NCBI RefSeq assembly: GCF_018991925.1 | Contig: NW_024737042.1 | Span: forward strand, 19,355,298 to 19,419,297 | Origin: Homarus americanus | Taxonomy: Eukaryota; Arthropoda; Malacostraca; Decapoda; Nephropidae | Length of the DNA stretch: 64,000 bases | Direction: 5' to 3' | Notes under the pieces: model-generated | What the model saw: the letters and a program-made list of their open reading frames with translations, nothing else | Told to the model about the DNA's origin: nothing | Database searches by the model: none | Shown here: in pieces, positions 1 through 12,815 of the stretch | Layout of the letters: every line of letters begins with the position of its first letter | Position numbering within the stretch: the stretch's first letter is position 1 | Made by a program: the position numbers and the translations under genes

Positions 1-248
1 GTTTATTAAATTATCATTAAACTTTATGTTCTGCAAATGACTATTTTCAAGTAATTCACTCAACTGTTTAACCAATCAAAGTCATGACTGAGTAAACGCC
101 CCAATATTGGTTCTAGTTATAAGATGTAATTGTATCTAGACGTGATATACTGTACACACCGCCCATTATCCACAAATCACGTCGCTGAAGCTGTCAGGCG
201 AGCAGACACGAGACAGCTCCTGGAGGGTATTCAACACCACAGCTCAAC
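1..248. other. Unannotated AT-rich stretch
   Basis: No coding signal, repeat or RNA motif is evident. The sequence is single-copy-looking and runs directly into a trinucleotide microsatellite. Confidence 0.5.
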
Positions 249-311
<63 letters not shown>

Positions 312-353
312 GTTATTATTATTATTTTTTGCTGCTGCTGCTGCTGCTGCTGC
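249..353 (+). repeat. (TTA)n-(GCT)n compound microsatellite
   Basis: About 25 TTA units, broken by a single TGT interruption, are followed by about seven GCT units (331-353). The poly-Leu/poly-Ala reading frame across it is a by-product of trinucleotide periodicity, not a gene. Confidence 0.95.
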
Positions 354-797
354 GGTCGTTATTATTTCCTCTGTTCCTATATAGGTTACAGTCAAAGTGT
401 GTAATTAGTAATTTCGTGAAATCACTTTTCATTTTGTGTATTGTAAATTAACTTAATCTAACTTTAGCCTAACTTAACCTAACATTAGATTGGTTAGTTT
501 AGACAAAACCAGTTTTGGTTAGGTTAAGTTAGGTATCGTAATGAAACCTACCTAGCCTATCCTAACTTAACCTGTTTTAACTTGACCACGACTAACTTAA
601 CTAATCTAATGTTCAGTTAAGTTATGGTCGGCAAGGCTTGATATAGTATACAATTGGTTTGGCTGGATTAAATTAGACTAAAATTGTTTCCATTACACAA
701 GATGACTAGTCATTACACGAAATGGCTGATTACACACTCTGACTGTAACATATATAGTACATTGGGTACATCATGTAAAACAGAACCTTACTGTAGT
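354..797. repeat. Degenerate TTAGG/TTAAC-rich segment with inverted repeat
   Basis: Between about 440 and 640 the DNA is packed with CCTAAC, CTTAAC and GGTTAGGTTAAG words on both strands, resembling decayed arthropod TTAGG telomere-type repeats. It contains a perfect 16-bp inverted repeat: CCTAACTTAACCTAAC at 468-483 and its reverse complement at 518-533, around a 34-nt loop. No gene is seen. Confidence 0.6.
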
Positions 798-820
798 TCT
801 GTCTATCTGTCTGTCTGTCT
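798..820 (+). repeat. Short (CTGT)n microsatellite
   Basis: Five to six CTGT/CTAT units. Confidence 0.8.
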
Positions 821-1110
821 ACTCGTGTGATTGGCCAGATAACCCCAGTCAAAGCATACACTAGTCAGATGGAACACATGAGGATGGTCGTGTAGTAGGT
901 CCATGAACCATAAGAGACGCCATGGAGAGCTGAGTACCGTTCTAAATATAGAAACACTTTGTGGTGACTGAGCGGGAGAGGAGAGGTGTAGGAGATGGCG
1001 AGTGGGCACAGACTGTACACACGAGGGGTGGTGGACGCTCGAGGAGGGCTAAGAGGTATAATGTATTTCAAAAGAGGTAATGTCCAGCAGGAAGATGTAA
1101 ACACGTTCGC
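821..1110. other. Unannotated spacer
   Basis: Single-copy-looking sequence with no recognised gene. Short open frames on the minus strand have no family resemblance or coding bias that I can see. Confidence 0.4.
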
Positions 1111-1984
1111 ATAGGTAAGAAGTGGGTTATGTAGGAAGACGTGGGTTATGTAGGAAGACGTGGGTTATGTCGGAAAACGTGGTTTATGTAGGAAGACGTG
1201 GGTTATGTAGGAAGACGTGGGTTATGTAGAAGGAAGTGGGTTATGTAGGAAGACGTGGTTTATGTAGAAAGAAGTGTGTTATGTAGGAAGACGTGGGTTA
1301 TGTAGGAAGATGTGGTTATGTAGGAAGACGTGGGTTATATAGGTAAGACGTGGGTGATATAGGAAGATGTGGATTATGTAGGAAGAAGTGGGTCATATAG
1401 GAAGAAGTGGGTTATTTGGGAAGCAATGGGTTATGTAGGAAGACCAAGGTTATGTAGGAAGAAGTGGATCATATAGGAAGAAGCTGGTTTCTTAGGAAGT
1501 TGTGGGTCATGTAGGAAGAAGTGGGTTAAATAGGTAAGATATAGGAAGAAGTGGGTTATGTAAGAAGAAGTAGGTTATTTTGGAAGCAGTTGGTTATGTA
1601 GGAAGACGTGGTTATGTAGGAAGAAGTGGGTTATTTAGGAAGAAGTGGGTTATGTAGGAAGAAGTGGGTTATTTAGGAAGAAATGGGTTATGTAGGAAGA
1701 AGTGGGTTATTTAGGAAGAAATGGGTTATGTAGGAAGAAGTAGGTTATTTTGGAAGCAGTTGGTTATGTAGGAAGAAGTGGGTCATATAGGAAGATGTGG
1801 GTTATTTAGGAAGAAGTGGGTTATGTAGGAAGAAGTGGGTTATTTGGGAAGAAGTGGGTTATGTAAGAAGAAGCGGGTCATATAGGAAGAAGTGGGTTAT
1901 TTAGGAAGACCTGGGTTATGTAGGAAGCAGTGGGTTATGTAGGAAGAAGCGGGTTATTTAGGAAGAAGTGAGTCACGTAGAAGC
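1111..1984 (+). repeat. 19-bp minisatellite array
   Basis: About 45 tandem copies of a 19-bp unit, GGGTTATGTAGGAAGACGT, or GAAGT at its end. The left part (to about 1,370) is dominated by the GACGT form. The right part is dominated by GAAGT and by TTATTT in place of TTATGT, so local homogenisation is visible. Occasional 18- and 20-bp units occur. The array is non-coding: 19 is not a multiple of 3 and TAG recurs in every unit. Confidence 0.93.
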
Positions 1985-2151
1985 AACACCGACACATAGG
2001 GACAGCTCCATACCTGACTAACAGAACCACAGTTGGGGATAACTACAGAGAACCACCGCTGCCTCAGAGGACGAATAGAGCGGTGTCACATAGGAGGGGA
2101 GGAGGATGGGAGAAGTTAACGTAGATTCGTTAAGGAGATGATTCACAAGAG

Positions 2152-2525
2152 AGGGAGAGAGGGAGGGAGGAAGAGAGATAGGGCAGATGGAGGAGACGGG
2201 GGGGGTTTGATATTTGGGGAGGAAGGGAGGACGTTTATCTTTGGGGGGACAGGGAGGGAGGAGAGGATTGGAGTTAATTTTGGGGAGGAGAGGGGCAATT
2301 AATCTTGGGGAGGGAAGGAAGGAGTTGATCTTGGGAAGGAGGGGGAGGGGAGTTGATCTTAGGGAGGAAGGGGGAGGGGAGTTGATCTTAGGGAGGAAGG
2401 GAGACAGAAGTTAATCTTGGAGAGGGAAGGGGAAGGGAGTTGATACTGGGGAGTGAAGGGGAAGGGAGTTAATCTTGGGGAGTGAAAGGGAGGGGAGTTG
2501 ATCTTTGGGAGGGAGGGGGGCGTGG
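2152..2525 (+). repeat. G-rich purine minisatellite
   Basis: Irregular units of about 28-31 bp built on GGGAGTTGATCTTGGGGAGG with runs of AGGGGGAGGG. Many closely spaced G-runs give G-quadruplex potential on the plus strand (inference). The 66-aa frame across it is an artefact of the low-complexity repeat. Confidence 0.8.
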
Positions 2526-2994
2526 GTCTAATGGATGGAAGAGGCTTGAAATGTAGAAGCAGAACAAAATGTGAAGTAGAGAGAGAGAGAATGTGATAAA
2601 CAAAAGAAGATACACAGAGGGAGACAGATAAAAAATAAACAAAACCTTAGAGATTCCACAAACAGACAAAAAAAGGAGCAGGAGAGACAAAGACAGACAG
2701 ACAGACAGACAGAGATAAACCGATGATATATATCTGAAGGAGGGTGCATGAGGTGGGGGAAGGGAGGGAGAGTGTAGCGCCCTCAGTAGCCATGATCAAG
2801 ACATCAAGACAGAATGAGGTGGAGGCGGAGGTCCTGACGATATCACAGCCCGGGAGCTCAAGAGGGAGGATTGGGTTGCTTAAACGTAATATCCCCACTG
2901 GAATCTCAAATGGTTCTTTTAAGAGGCGTAGGGCGCGCCAGATGGAATAGCTTGCTAGCCAGATGCGCTCTCTCAAGGCCTGCGGGGACGATTG
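2526..2994. other. Spacer with (GACA)n
   Basis: Mostly single-copy-looking sequence containing a (GA)n patch near 2,580 and a (GACA)6 microsatellite at about 2,691-2,714. Overlapping short frames on both strands (2,647-3,018) show no recognised domain. Confidence 0.5.
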
Positions 2995-3420
2995 TGTGGG
3001 AGTTGGGGAGATTACCAAGGGGAGGAGGGAGAGGAAGGATGGAATTTTTCTGTGGTTGGGGAGACGAGGGTATGTGAGATTGTTGGAGTGTTGGGGAAAT
3101 TTTTTTTTAAGGGGATTGGGATGAGTATGAGTAAGAGTGTTGGAAAGTTGGGGAGAATTCTTAGGGGGTTGGGATGAGTGTATGAGTGTAGGGGAAGTAC
3201 TGGGGTGTTGGGGGTTAGGGGTGGTGAGACGAACTCGGGAAACTATTAGGGTGTTGGGGAGATTTTGTTGGTTGGGGACACGAGTGTACTAGTTGGTGAC
3301 GTTGTGTAGGTTTAGGTGATTGTGTTTTGGGACATTATGTGAGTTAGAGGAATTGTTGGGGAGATTGGAAGTGTGTATGTGTGTGTGTGGAGCGACTATG
3401 ATTATTGGAGACATTATGTG
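2995..3420 (+). repeat. Degenerate G/T-rich tandem region
   Basis: The words GTTGGGGAGATT, GGGTTGGGATGAG and GTGTTGGGG recur with irregular 20-40-bp spacing. This looks like a decayed minisatellite. No exact unit can be set by eye. Confidence 0.5.
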
Positions 3421-3433
3421 AGGTTTTTAAAGT

Positions 3434-3581
<148 letters not shown>

Positions 3582-4117
3582 GTCTTCTCGTAAGAAATCT
3601 GACTTAAAGAGATGATACAAATAATGTCAGTTAAAGAAAGGACTGATTTAAGCTTGGGTACAAATGCAACATAGTGTAATCAGATAAATTTCACGCATTT
3701 ATTCCTGTCTTAAATTTAGTCATATCACCCAATGGTGCTATTGTTTTTATTCCCTACCACAGACATGGCTCTATTGTCCGTATTTCCGTCCATCCGTTCC
3801 GCCAGACAAACTTTTACGGGGACAGTACACATGTGTTATACTGTAGTTCATTTCGGAGGTTTAGTTGCTTATAATTTTTATCATCTTTGGAACTTAGTAA
3901 TAATAGTTATAGTAATTTAACGTGGATATATTAAAAAAAACACGTAGAATATTTAACTTGTATTATGCTAAACTATATGAAACTCATCTTGAAGGCTTTG
4001 TGATTGTAATCTTTGAAGGAGTGGCTGGGTATATTTTTAATGCAGTGAAATCATAACATACTCTTCTTTACGACTGGTTGTTATTAGCCTTCCAATACCC
4101 TTCACACTAGGTCTACT
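3582..4117. other. Unannotated spacer
   Basis: AT-rich, single-copy-looking sequence. Nothing recognisable is seen. Confidence 0.4.
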
Positions 4118-4278
4118 GGCCAATCAGAGAGCTTGATTTAATGGTCACTCAGAGAGTTTAACTGACTCTTTGGCCTAATAACCACTCAGAGTGCTTAATT
4201 TACTGGTCACTCATAGATCTTGACTTAATGGCCACTCAGAGAGCTTGGTTTATTTACCACCAGGAGAGCTTTAACCTG
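4118..4278 (+). repeat. Degenerate 25-bp minisatellite, about six units
   Basis: Six successive units share the core CACTCAGAGAGCTTGATTTA. Typical spacing is about 25 bp, with two longer units of 28 and 34 bp. The family occurs nowhere else in the window. Confidence 0.75.
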
Positions 4279-4316
4279 ACATAAAACATACCAGTTGTTG
4301 TAGTTGGATGGGAAGC

Positions 4317-4319
4317 AAA

Positions 4320-4410
<91 letters not shown>
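4317..4410 (+). repeat. (AAAT)n microsatellite
   Basis: About 23 uninterrupted tetranucleotide units. Confidence 0.97.
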
Positions 4411-4701
4411 CACTCTTTCAAGCGATTATCAAAGCTCAGTATCTGAAGGTGTCACTGTTAATTACTGGCAATCATGAGTGACCTGACCTATCAAATCGAG
4501 TACTGGGGACACAAGTAACAGCTCACTCTCAAGTTAGGTTGACAGTAGCACCCTTGGGAAAATATCAGTGGTATTTATACAGTTCTCGTATCCTGAGTGT
4601 AAAGTCCTGGTGCTATGGTTAGGTCGGGTCCTGAGATGAAGACGTAGGTAGAGGTTACAAGATGGTCAGTGAGCGTCAACAGGTGTCAGTACGGAAGATA
4701 A
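4411..4701. other. Unannotated spacer
   Basis: No gene or repeat is recognised. Confidence 0.4.
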
Positions 4702-5046
4702 GTGGAGGAGGAAGAAGAGGAGGATGAAGAGGAGGAGGAGGAGGAGGAAAGAGAGAATGGTGAGGTACCGGGCAATAGAGGGATGGGGGTGGAAAGAAAC
4801 ACACACACACATACATTCACTCTAATATCCACCCTTTCCATGCTCATTCTTCCTCCCTTTCCCAGTTCATTTTCTCCCTTCTCTCACTCTCTCTCACTCT
4901 TTCTCACCTTTCCTGGATCCACCAAGTAAGGGTGGCGACTGAAGTCTCTCTTCTCTCAGCCTCAATGGAGTTTTTATGTGGTGTCATCTGGGTTGTGGTG
5001 CTGCAGCTACTAAACTTGACCTGGGGGAGCGATTTCATTCATAAAG

Positions 5047-5102
<56 letters not shown>

Positions 5103-5500
5103 TTCCCTCTTTCTCCCCATCTGAGCAATATTTCTCCACATTCTCCTAACTCTTCCTCTTCTCTATCGTTTCTCAACCTCTCCCTTCCTTCCTCCTGCTG
5201 AGTACACGCCGTTACCCTTCCACCCTCCCCTCCCACATCTTCCAAATTCTACTTCGTCTTCCACCTCCATCTCTCTTTCTCTTACCCTCTCCTTCCCACT
5301 TTCCTCCTTTCTATCACTCTGTCGTTCCTTCACTCTCTCCATCCTCCCTCCCCCCTCTCTCTCTCTCTGTCTCTCTCTTTCTCCCACTTTTTCTCTCTTC
5401 ACCTCTTTGTCTCTCCTTTAGTGTTTTCTCTCTCTTTCTCTCCCTCTCTCCCTCCCTCTCTCCATCTCTCCCTGTCTCCGCCTCCTTCCCTCCTCTAGTA
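4702..5500. repeat. GAG/AC/CT-rich low-complexity block
   Basis: Contains (GAG/GAA)n at 4,703-4,750, (AC)n at about 4,799-4,811, a perfect (CT)n run at about 5,049-5,099 and then about 400 bp of pyrimidine-rich sequence. All long frames here are Ser/Leu or Arg/Glu dipeptide artefacts. Confidence 0.85.
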
Positions 5501-5575
5501 CATCGTCACTCCACCATTCCTGACACATCGATTGAAAGAGAGTAAAAGGGAGACTGAACAAAGGAGAGAGTGAAA

Positions 5576-5697
<122 letters not shown>

Positions 5698-5887
5698 AGG
5701 AGAGCTAAGACGAGAGAGAGTCATAAGGGAACAAGTTAGAGTCAGGAATGAGAGAGAGATACATGAGCAAGGGATAACTGACAGACAGACAGACAGACAG
5801 ACATACAAACAAACATACGTGAATTCTGTTCCAAGCGAGGATTGTTTTGGGGAATTACGATAAAGGTTGTGGTTAGGTGGCAAGCAG

Positions 5888-6375
5888 AGTTCTATAAAGG
5901 TGTGTTGTCAGGGCTCTATAAAGGTGTGTTGTCACAGGCTCTATAAAGGTGTGTTGTCAAGGCTCTATAAAGGTATGTTGACAGGGCTCTTTAAAGGTGT
6001 GTTGTCAGGGCTCTATAATGCGTGTGTTGTCAGGGCTCTATAAAGGTGTGTTGTCAGGGCTCTATAATGCGTGTGTTGTCAGGGCTCTATAAAGGTGTGT
6101 TGTCAGGGCTCTATAATGCGTGTGTTGTCAGGGCTCTATAAAGGTGTGTTGTCAGGGCTCTATAATGCGTGTGTTGTCAGGGCTCTATAAAGGTGTGTTG
6201 TCAGGGCTCTATAATGCGTGTGTTGTCAGGGCTCTATAAAGGTGTGTTGTCAGGGCTCTATAATGCGTGTGTTGTCAGGGCTCTATAAAGGTGTGTTGTC
6301 AAGGCTCTATAATGCGTGTGTTGTCAGGGCTCTATAAAGGTGTGTTGTCAGGGCTTTATAAATAAGGTGTTGTCA
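5888..6375 (+). repeat. Minisatellite with 49-bp higher-order repeat
   Basis: Two related monomers share GGGCTCTATAA and TGTGTTGTCA. Type A (24 bp) has AGG between the shared blocks and type B (25 bp) has TGCG. The array opens with five A-type units and then alternates B-A seven times with an exact 49-bp period, ending in a diverged unit (about 6,353-6,375). Alternation of two monomers is a genuine higher-order structure. The CTATAAAGG word resembles a TATA box, but its recurrence shows it belongs to the repeat. Confidence 0.93.
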
Positions 6376-7118
6376 CTGAGAACCGTGAATAAGAAATTGT
6401 GTTCAGTGTTGATGCCTCGGATTATTATTTTGAGCTCCTCGTAAGATACTATGAATACAACTTTTTAATGAAATTTGACAATGGAAATTCACTGCTTCTT
6501 TCTCTCTCTGGATGCCACTAATCTGTCTCTACACAATACCCGTTACCTGGTTGGGCTTTAAACAATTATTTCCACATCACACCTCCACGGGTGCCAAGAG
6601 AAAGCGGGTGTGACCGAGTGTACTACTGAGTATTGATATGGTCGGTGTTCACATGGATCTGCTAGGGTATCAACAGGAGATGACGTTGTCCTCTTTTTAT
6701 GTTAATGTTTACTAGAAGAGACAAATTTGTGTATTTTTTTGCGATCAGGTGTCCACAAGAAACAACGATGTCCTCTTGCAGTCAGGGTGTCCATGTATAA
6801 CTTGGATTAAGCTGTTTGTATAATTTTATGTTACAGAGGGTTGCCCAATGTTGTTGTTGTGTGTATATAGTGACTGGGTGTCCCTAATGTGTCTGTGCAT
6901 AGGTAGAGTACATACTGTACAAGGGGAATTTAATGGTCATATGCACTTAGGGTGTCCACGAATGTCGCAGTGACTGCTAGTAGACAGATTATCCAAACAA
7001 ACATTTAGTGTCCACATATTTTACCGATTAATACCAGTAATACAACACAAAAGTTATATGAAAAGGGTATTCTCAAAATGCCGCCGACCTACATTCAGTG
7101 ACGAATCTCTGACGGTTA
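6376..7118. other. Spacer with scattered GGTGTCCAC words
   Basis: No gene recognised. The word GGTGTCCA recurs loosely (near 6,747, 6,787 and 6,948, with GGTGTCCCT near 6,877 and AGTGTCCAC near 7,006), possibly an old tandem repeat decayed beyond a clear unit. Confidence 0.4.
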
Positions 7119-7420
7119 CCAAAACATCACCCCTTCCCTCATTCCCTCCCTCTTTCTCCCTCACCCTTCCCTTCATATCACTCTACTCCTATCCCTTTCT
7201 CCCGCCCTCCCTCCGTCTGCTCACACCTATCTCTTCCTCTTTCCACCCTCCCCCTCTCCCTTCCGTCGCCCTCCACACCAGAATTTCGTTCTTTCTCTCT
7301 TTCAACAAAATCGTCTATTGCAAACTCCATGCCCCTCCACCTATTACTCCTCCTCACCCCCTTGTCCCTCTCCCGACTACCCCTTTCCCCTTCCCACACC
7401 CTTGCTCTTTGTTTTGCGAG
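7119..7420 (+). repeat. C/T-rich low-complexity tract
   Basis: Pyrimidine-rich CCCTTCC/CTCTTTC sequence. The 122-aa plus-strand frame is Pro/Ser/Leu-rich with no family resemblance. Confidence 0.7.
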
Positions 7421-8868
<1,448 letters not shown>

Positions 8869-8888
8869 TAACAATAATAAAAATAAAC

Positions 8889-9600
8889 CAGTTACAGTAT
8901 TAAAATCAGTACCAGTTCTACTTTAAAAACCAGTGTCACTATGAGTGCCAGTCCTAGTATAAGAACAAGGGCCAGTATCAGTGCCAGTTCTACTATAAGA
9001 ACCAGCATCGGTATCAGTGCCAGTCCTACTATAAGAACCAAGGGCCAGTATCAGTGCCAGTTCTACTATAAGAACCAGCATCGGTATCAGTGCCAGTCCT
9101 ACTATAAGAACCAAGGCCGGTAACAGTACCAGTTTCAGTGCCAGTCCTAGTATAAGAACCAGGACTAGTATCAGTGCCAGTTCTATTATAAGAACCAAGG
9201 CCAGTAACAGTGCCAGCCCTGCTATAAGAACCAAGGCCAGTGCCAGTCAGTGCCAAGCTAAGAACCAGCAGTATCAGTGCCAGTCCTACTATAAGAACCA
9301 AAGGCCATAACGGTGATACCAGTTCGGTGCCAGTCCTAGTATAAGAACCAGGACTGGTATCAGTGCCAGTTAACAGTACTATATATCAGTGAACCAGAAC
9401 CAGGCCAGTATCAGTGCCAATTCTACTATAAGAACCAAGGCCAGTATCAGTGACAGTATCAGTGCCAGTCCTGCCGCAGAACCAAGGTCAGTATCAGTGC
9501 CAGTCCTGCTATAAGACCAGTATCAGTGCCAGTTCTACTATATGAACCAGTATCAGTATCAGTGCTATTCCTAGTATTTCAGAACCAGTGCCAATATCTC
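8889..9600 (+). repeat. 36-bp minisatellite with internal hexamers
   Basis: About 20 copies of a 36-bp unit made of a CAGTATCAGTGCCAGT module plus CTACTATAAGAACCAAGG. Six-base CAGTRY sub-periodicity is visible inside the unit. Because 36 is a multiple of 3, open frames with a 12-residue periodicity appear on both strands (8,941-9,123 plus; 8,923-9,301 minus). There is no initiation context, splice structure or homology, and unit length drifts after 9,240. Confidence 0.9.
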
Positions 9601-10098
9601 TCCTAGAGCACCACATTTACAAACACCACTACCTCCTCCTCCACCACCACCACGCAACCCGGAAAACCATCAAAGCCTTTACGACCCAAAACGAAGGGTG
9701 AGATAAGCTTTTTTTTGAGTGTAAATCTTAACGAACCAAAAAAATTAAAGACCACCCGGGCTTAAATTTCCCTGCGGTGAGCATCAGGTCCCTAGATGAA
9801 AAGAGAAAGGGGTGTTAATATGCTTAAAAATGATGGTGTGTGGTGGTGATGGTAATTTCATGGAAATAGGATGAGATAGCCCTCTTTATCGGTGGTCCGT
9901 CCTAACCTTCCCTCTCTCACTCCCTCTCACCCTCTCTCTCTCTCTCTGCCGCACTCCCCGCTGTCCTCCTGGTTCCGGGAGCTGGCATTTCCATTCATAT
10001 ATACGCATACACATATACATATACATACATACTTACATACTAGCATATATATACATATTACTTTTGTTATTTTCTTTTGTTCTCTCATTAGTATTTTA

Positions 10099-10163
<65 letters not shown>

Positions 10164-10390
10164 CTCCACCGTCATCGTCCACACCACAACGCCTGCATAT
10201 AAATTTCCTCTCTTACGCTATGGGACTTTTTCCTTTCTTAGTCTCCCATATAATGTAAACATCCAATATCGTTCAGGTGCAGCAAATCATTCCCTTCTCA
10301 CAACAGAGAGAGAGAGAGAGAGAGAGAGTTATATAGGACGAGTTTTAATGATAGCCCAGCCACAAGAGTATAAAGACCAATTATCATGAT
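9601..10390. repeat. CT/AT/GA microsatellite cluster in spacer
   Basis: Includes a CTC/ACC patch (9,628-9,652), CT-rich sequence at 9,905-9,950, an ACATAT patch (10,000-10,050), (CT)n at about 10,102-10,160 and (GA)n at about 10,305-10,328. The 165-aa plus frame (9,892-10,389) merely bridges these simple repeats. Confidence 0.75.
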
Positions 10391-10799
10391 AGCATAAATT
10401 TAATAAACTGAATAAATGTAAACTGTAGTTAAGTACATATATATTGATGCATGGAAATAAAATATAGATCATATAAATTACAAGTAAAAAATAATAAAAG
10501 ATAAATAGTTAAAAAAAAAAATAATGTTTTATAAAGCAAATAACAATATATAGAGTAAACACTAGATGAATAAGCAAATAGAAAATAATGGATAACTAAA
10601 TGCAGAATAATTTAAGAAAAAACGAATGGAAAACAAATGGAATAAAATAAAAGCAGTATTGATACCCACACATTCTAAAAATTCATAAGGGAGTTACGAT
10701 CAAATTATAAAAATATGAATATCGCCACAAAACGTGAAATAAAAGGTATATTTTTCACTATGTGTAAAATAAGGACACATCGGTCAGAGCTGCGGTAGA
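10391..10799. other. Very AT-rich spacer
   Basis: A-rich sequence full of AATAAA/ATAAAT words. No gene seen. Confidence 0.5.
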
Positions 10800-11490
10800 G
10801 AGAGGGATATCTGAGCAACTTAAAGCGTGGGGTGAGGCAGGGCGGTGTTCTGCCTCCTACGGTATTTACTTCGGTGCTGGAGATTAGTCGACGCTTTGGA
10901 AGTTGCTATCCGTAGATTACCCAGAGGTGGTGACTTTAGAGGGAGGCAAGAGCTTCTGATATAAAAAAAAGTTAGATTGATAGGATATATTTAGAAGGTA
11001 CTGAATGTGTTACAGTTCACTTCGGAGAAGATATAAAAAATTACTAAATGTTTGTGATAATCGAGGAATGCATATATAGGTGAAGATGTGGTGGATGGGA
11101 CCCTGGTGGGGCGGGGTGTGATTGAAAACAAGAGAACAGCCTTGCAAATTTGGTGGTTTCAGGATGAAGGATCTTAGGTAGAGGTTAAAAGAAGAGAAAA
11201 AGGAGGGTGCCGGGAGTTATGGAAGATGGGAATGATTGAAGAAGTTGAAGAATGTGTGGAGTTTTTGTGTTACTCAAGCCTACCTCGACGTAACGAACAT
11301 GGAACAACACCAAAGGCTGTACGTAAAGGTATGTACGAATCACTCATAAGAAGGATGGCAGGAGATGAGGCAGAGAGAACCTAGACGCGGAGGTTTCTGG
11401 AGGGGTAAATGGAGGTGAGCGGACCATGTGCAACGGTTCGAAGAGGGAAGGTTGGCCTAGAGTGAAACGGGAGGAATGCTGGCTATGGTG
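10800..11490 (+). pseudogene. RTE-like LINE reverse-transcriptase remnant
   Basis: Translating about 10,817-10,900 gives KRGVRQGGVLPPTVFTSVLE. This resembles the conserved reverse-transcriptase block of RTE-type LINEs, a GVRQG motif followed by an acidic or polar residue, LSP, LF and a conserved LE. Stop codons follow within about 30 nt and the frame is lost. Further on, a broken WRxADHV-like stretch near 11,400-11,430 may match the WAGHV block near the C terminus of such elements. The evidence is motif-level only. A chance match cannot be excluded, although a run of matches in the correct order is unlikely. Confidence 0.42.
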
Positions 11491-11601
11491 GACACTGGAG
11501 TAGGGTGGCTGGCTATTAAGGGGGGGGGGAGAGAAGTAGACGCTGACGCTTAGTACTGAGCATGGATTCCCTCTGAAAAAGAGACGACGAGAAAGGTAAT
11601 G

Positions 11602-11879
<278 letters not shown>

Positions 11880-11907
11880 TGATAACCAGGAAGAAGAAAA
11901 CACAGAA

Positions 11908-11941
11908 GTTCCCAGCGCTTTCGTGTAATTCACATCTTCAG
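11908..11941 (-). ncRNA. Weak hammerhead-ribozyme-like motif
   Basis: On the minus strand, CTGAAGA (11,941-11,935) is followed by a GTG/CAC three-pair stem with an AATTA loop (11,933-11,923), then GAAA (11,922-11,919) and GCGCT. The order CUGANGA, stem II, GAAA matches the hammerhead core. Penelope-like retroelements are known to carry small hammerhead variants with a minimal stem III. Against this, there is an extra unpaired U before stem II, the nucleotide expected at the cleavage site is G, and stem I pairing is only 2-3 bp. It lies between two (AT)n arrays. Confidence 0.22.
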
Positions 11942-12012
11942 GGGTGAGTACAGACTAGCTTGGGAACTGGGCATGATTATCAACCCTGATCACGCGCCTA
12001 CAGTGATTTACT

Positions 12013-12815
<803 letters not shown>

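Noticed and set aside
5888..6375. Array of TATA-box promoters (CTATAAAGG repeated)
   Set aside because: The word is part of the minisatellite monomer and no downstream gene exists.
8923..9301. Repetitive-protein genes in the 36-bp array
   Set aside because: Open frames occur on both strands at once, unit length drifts at the right end, and no flanking coding sequence or splice signals are visible.
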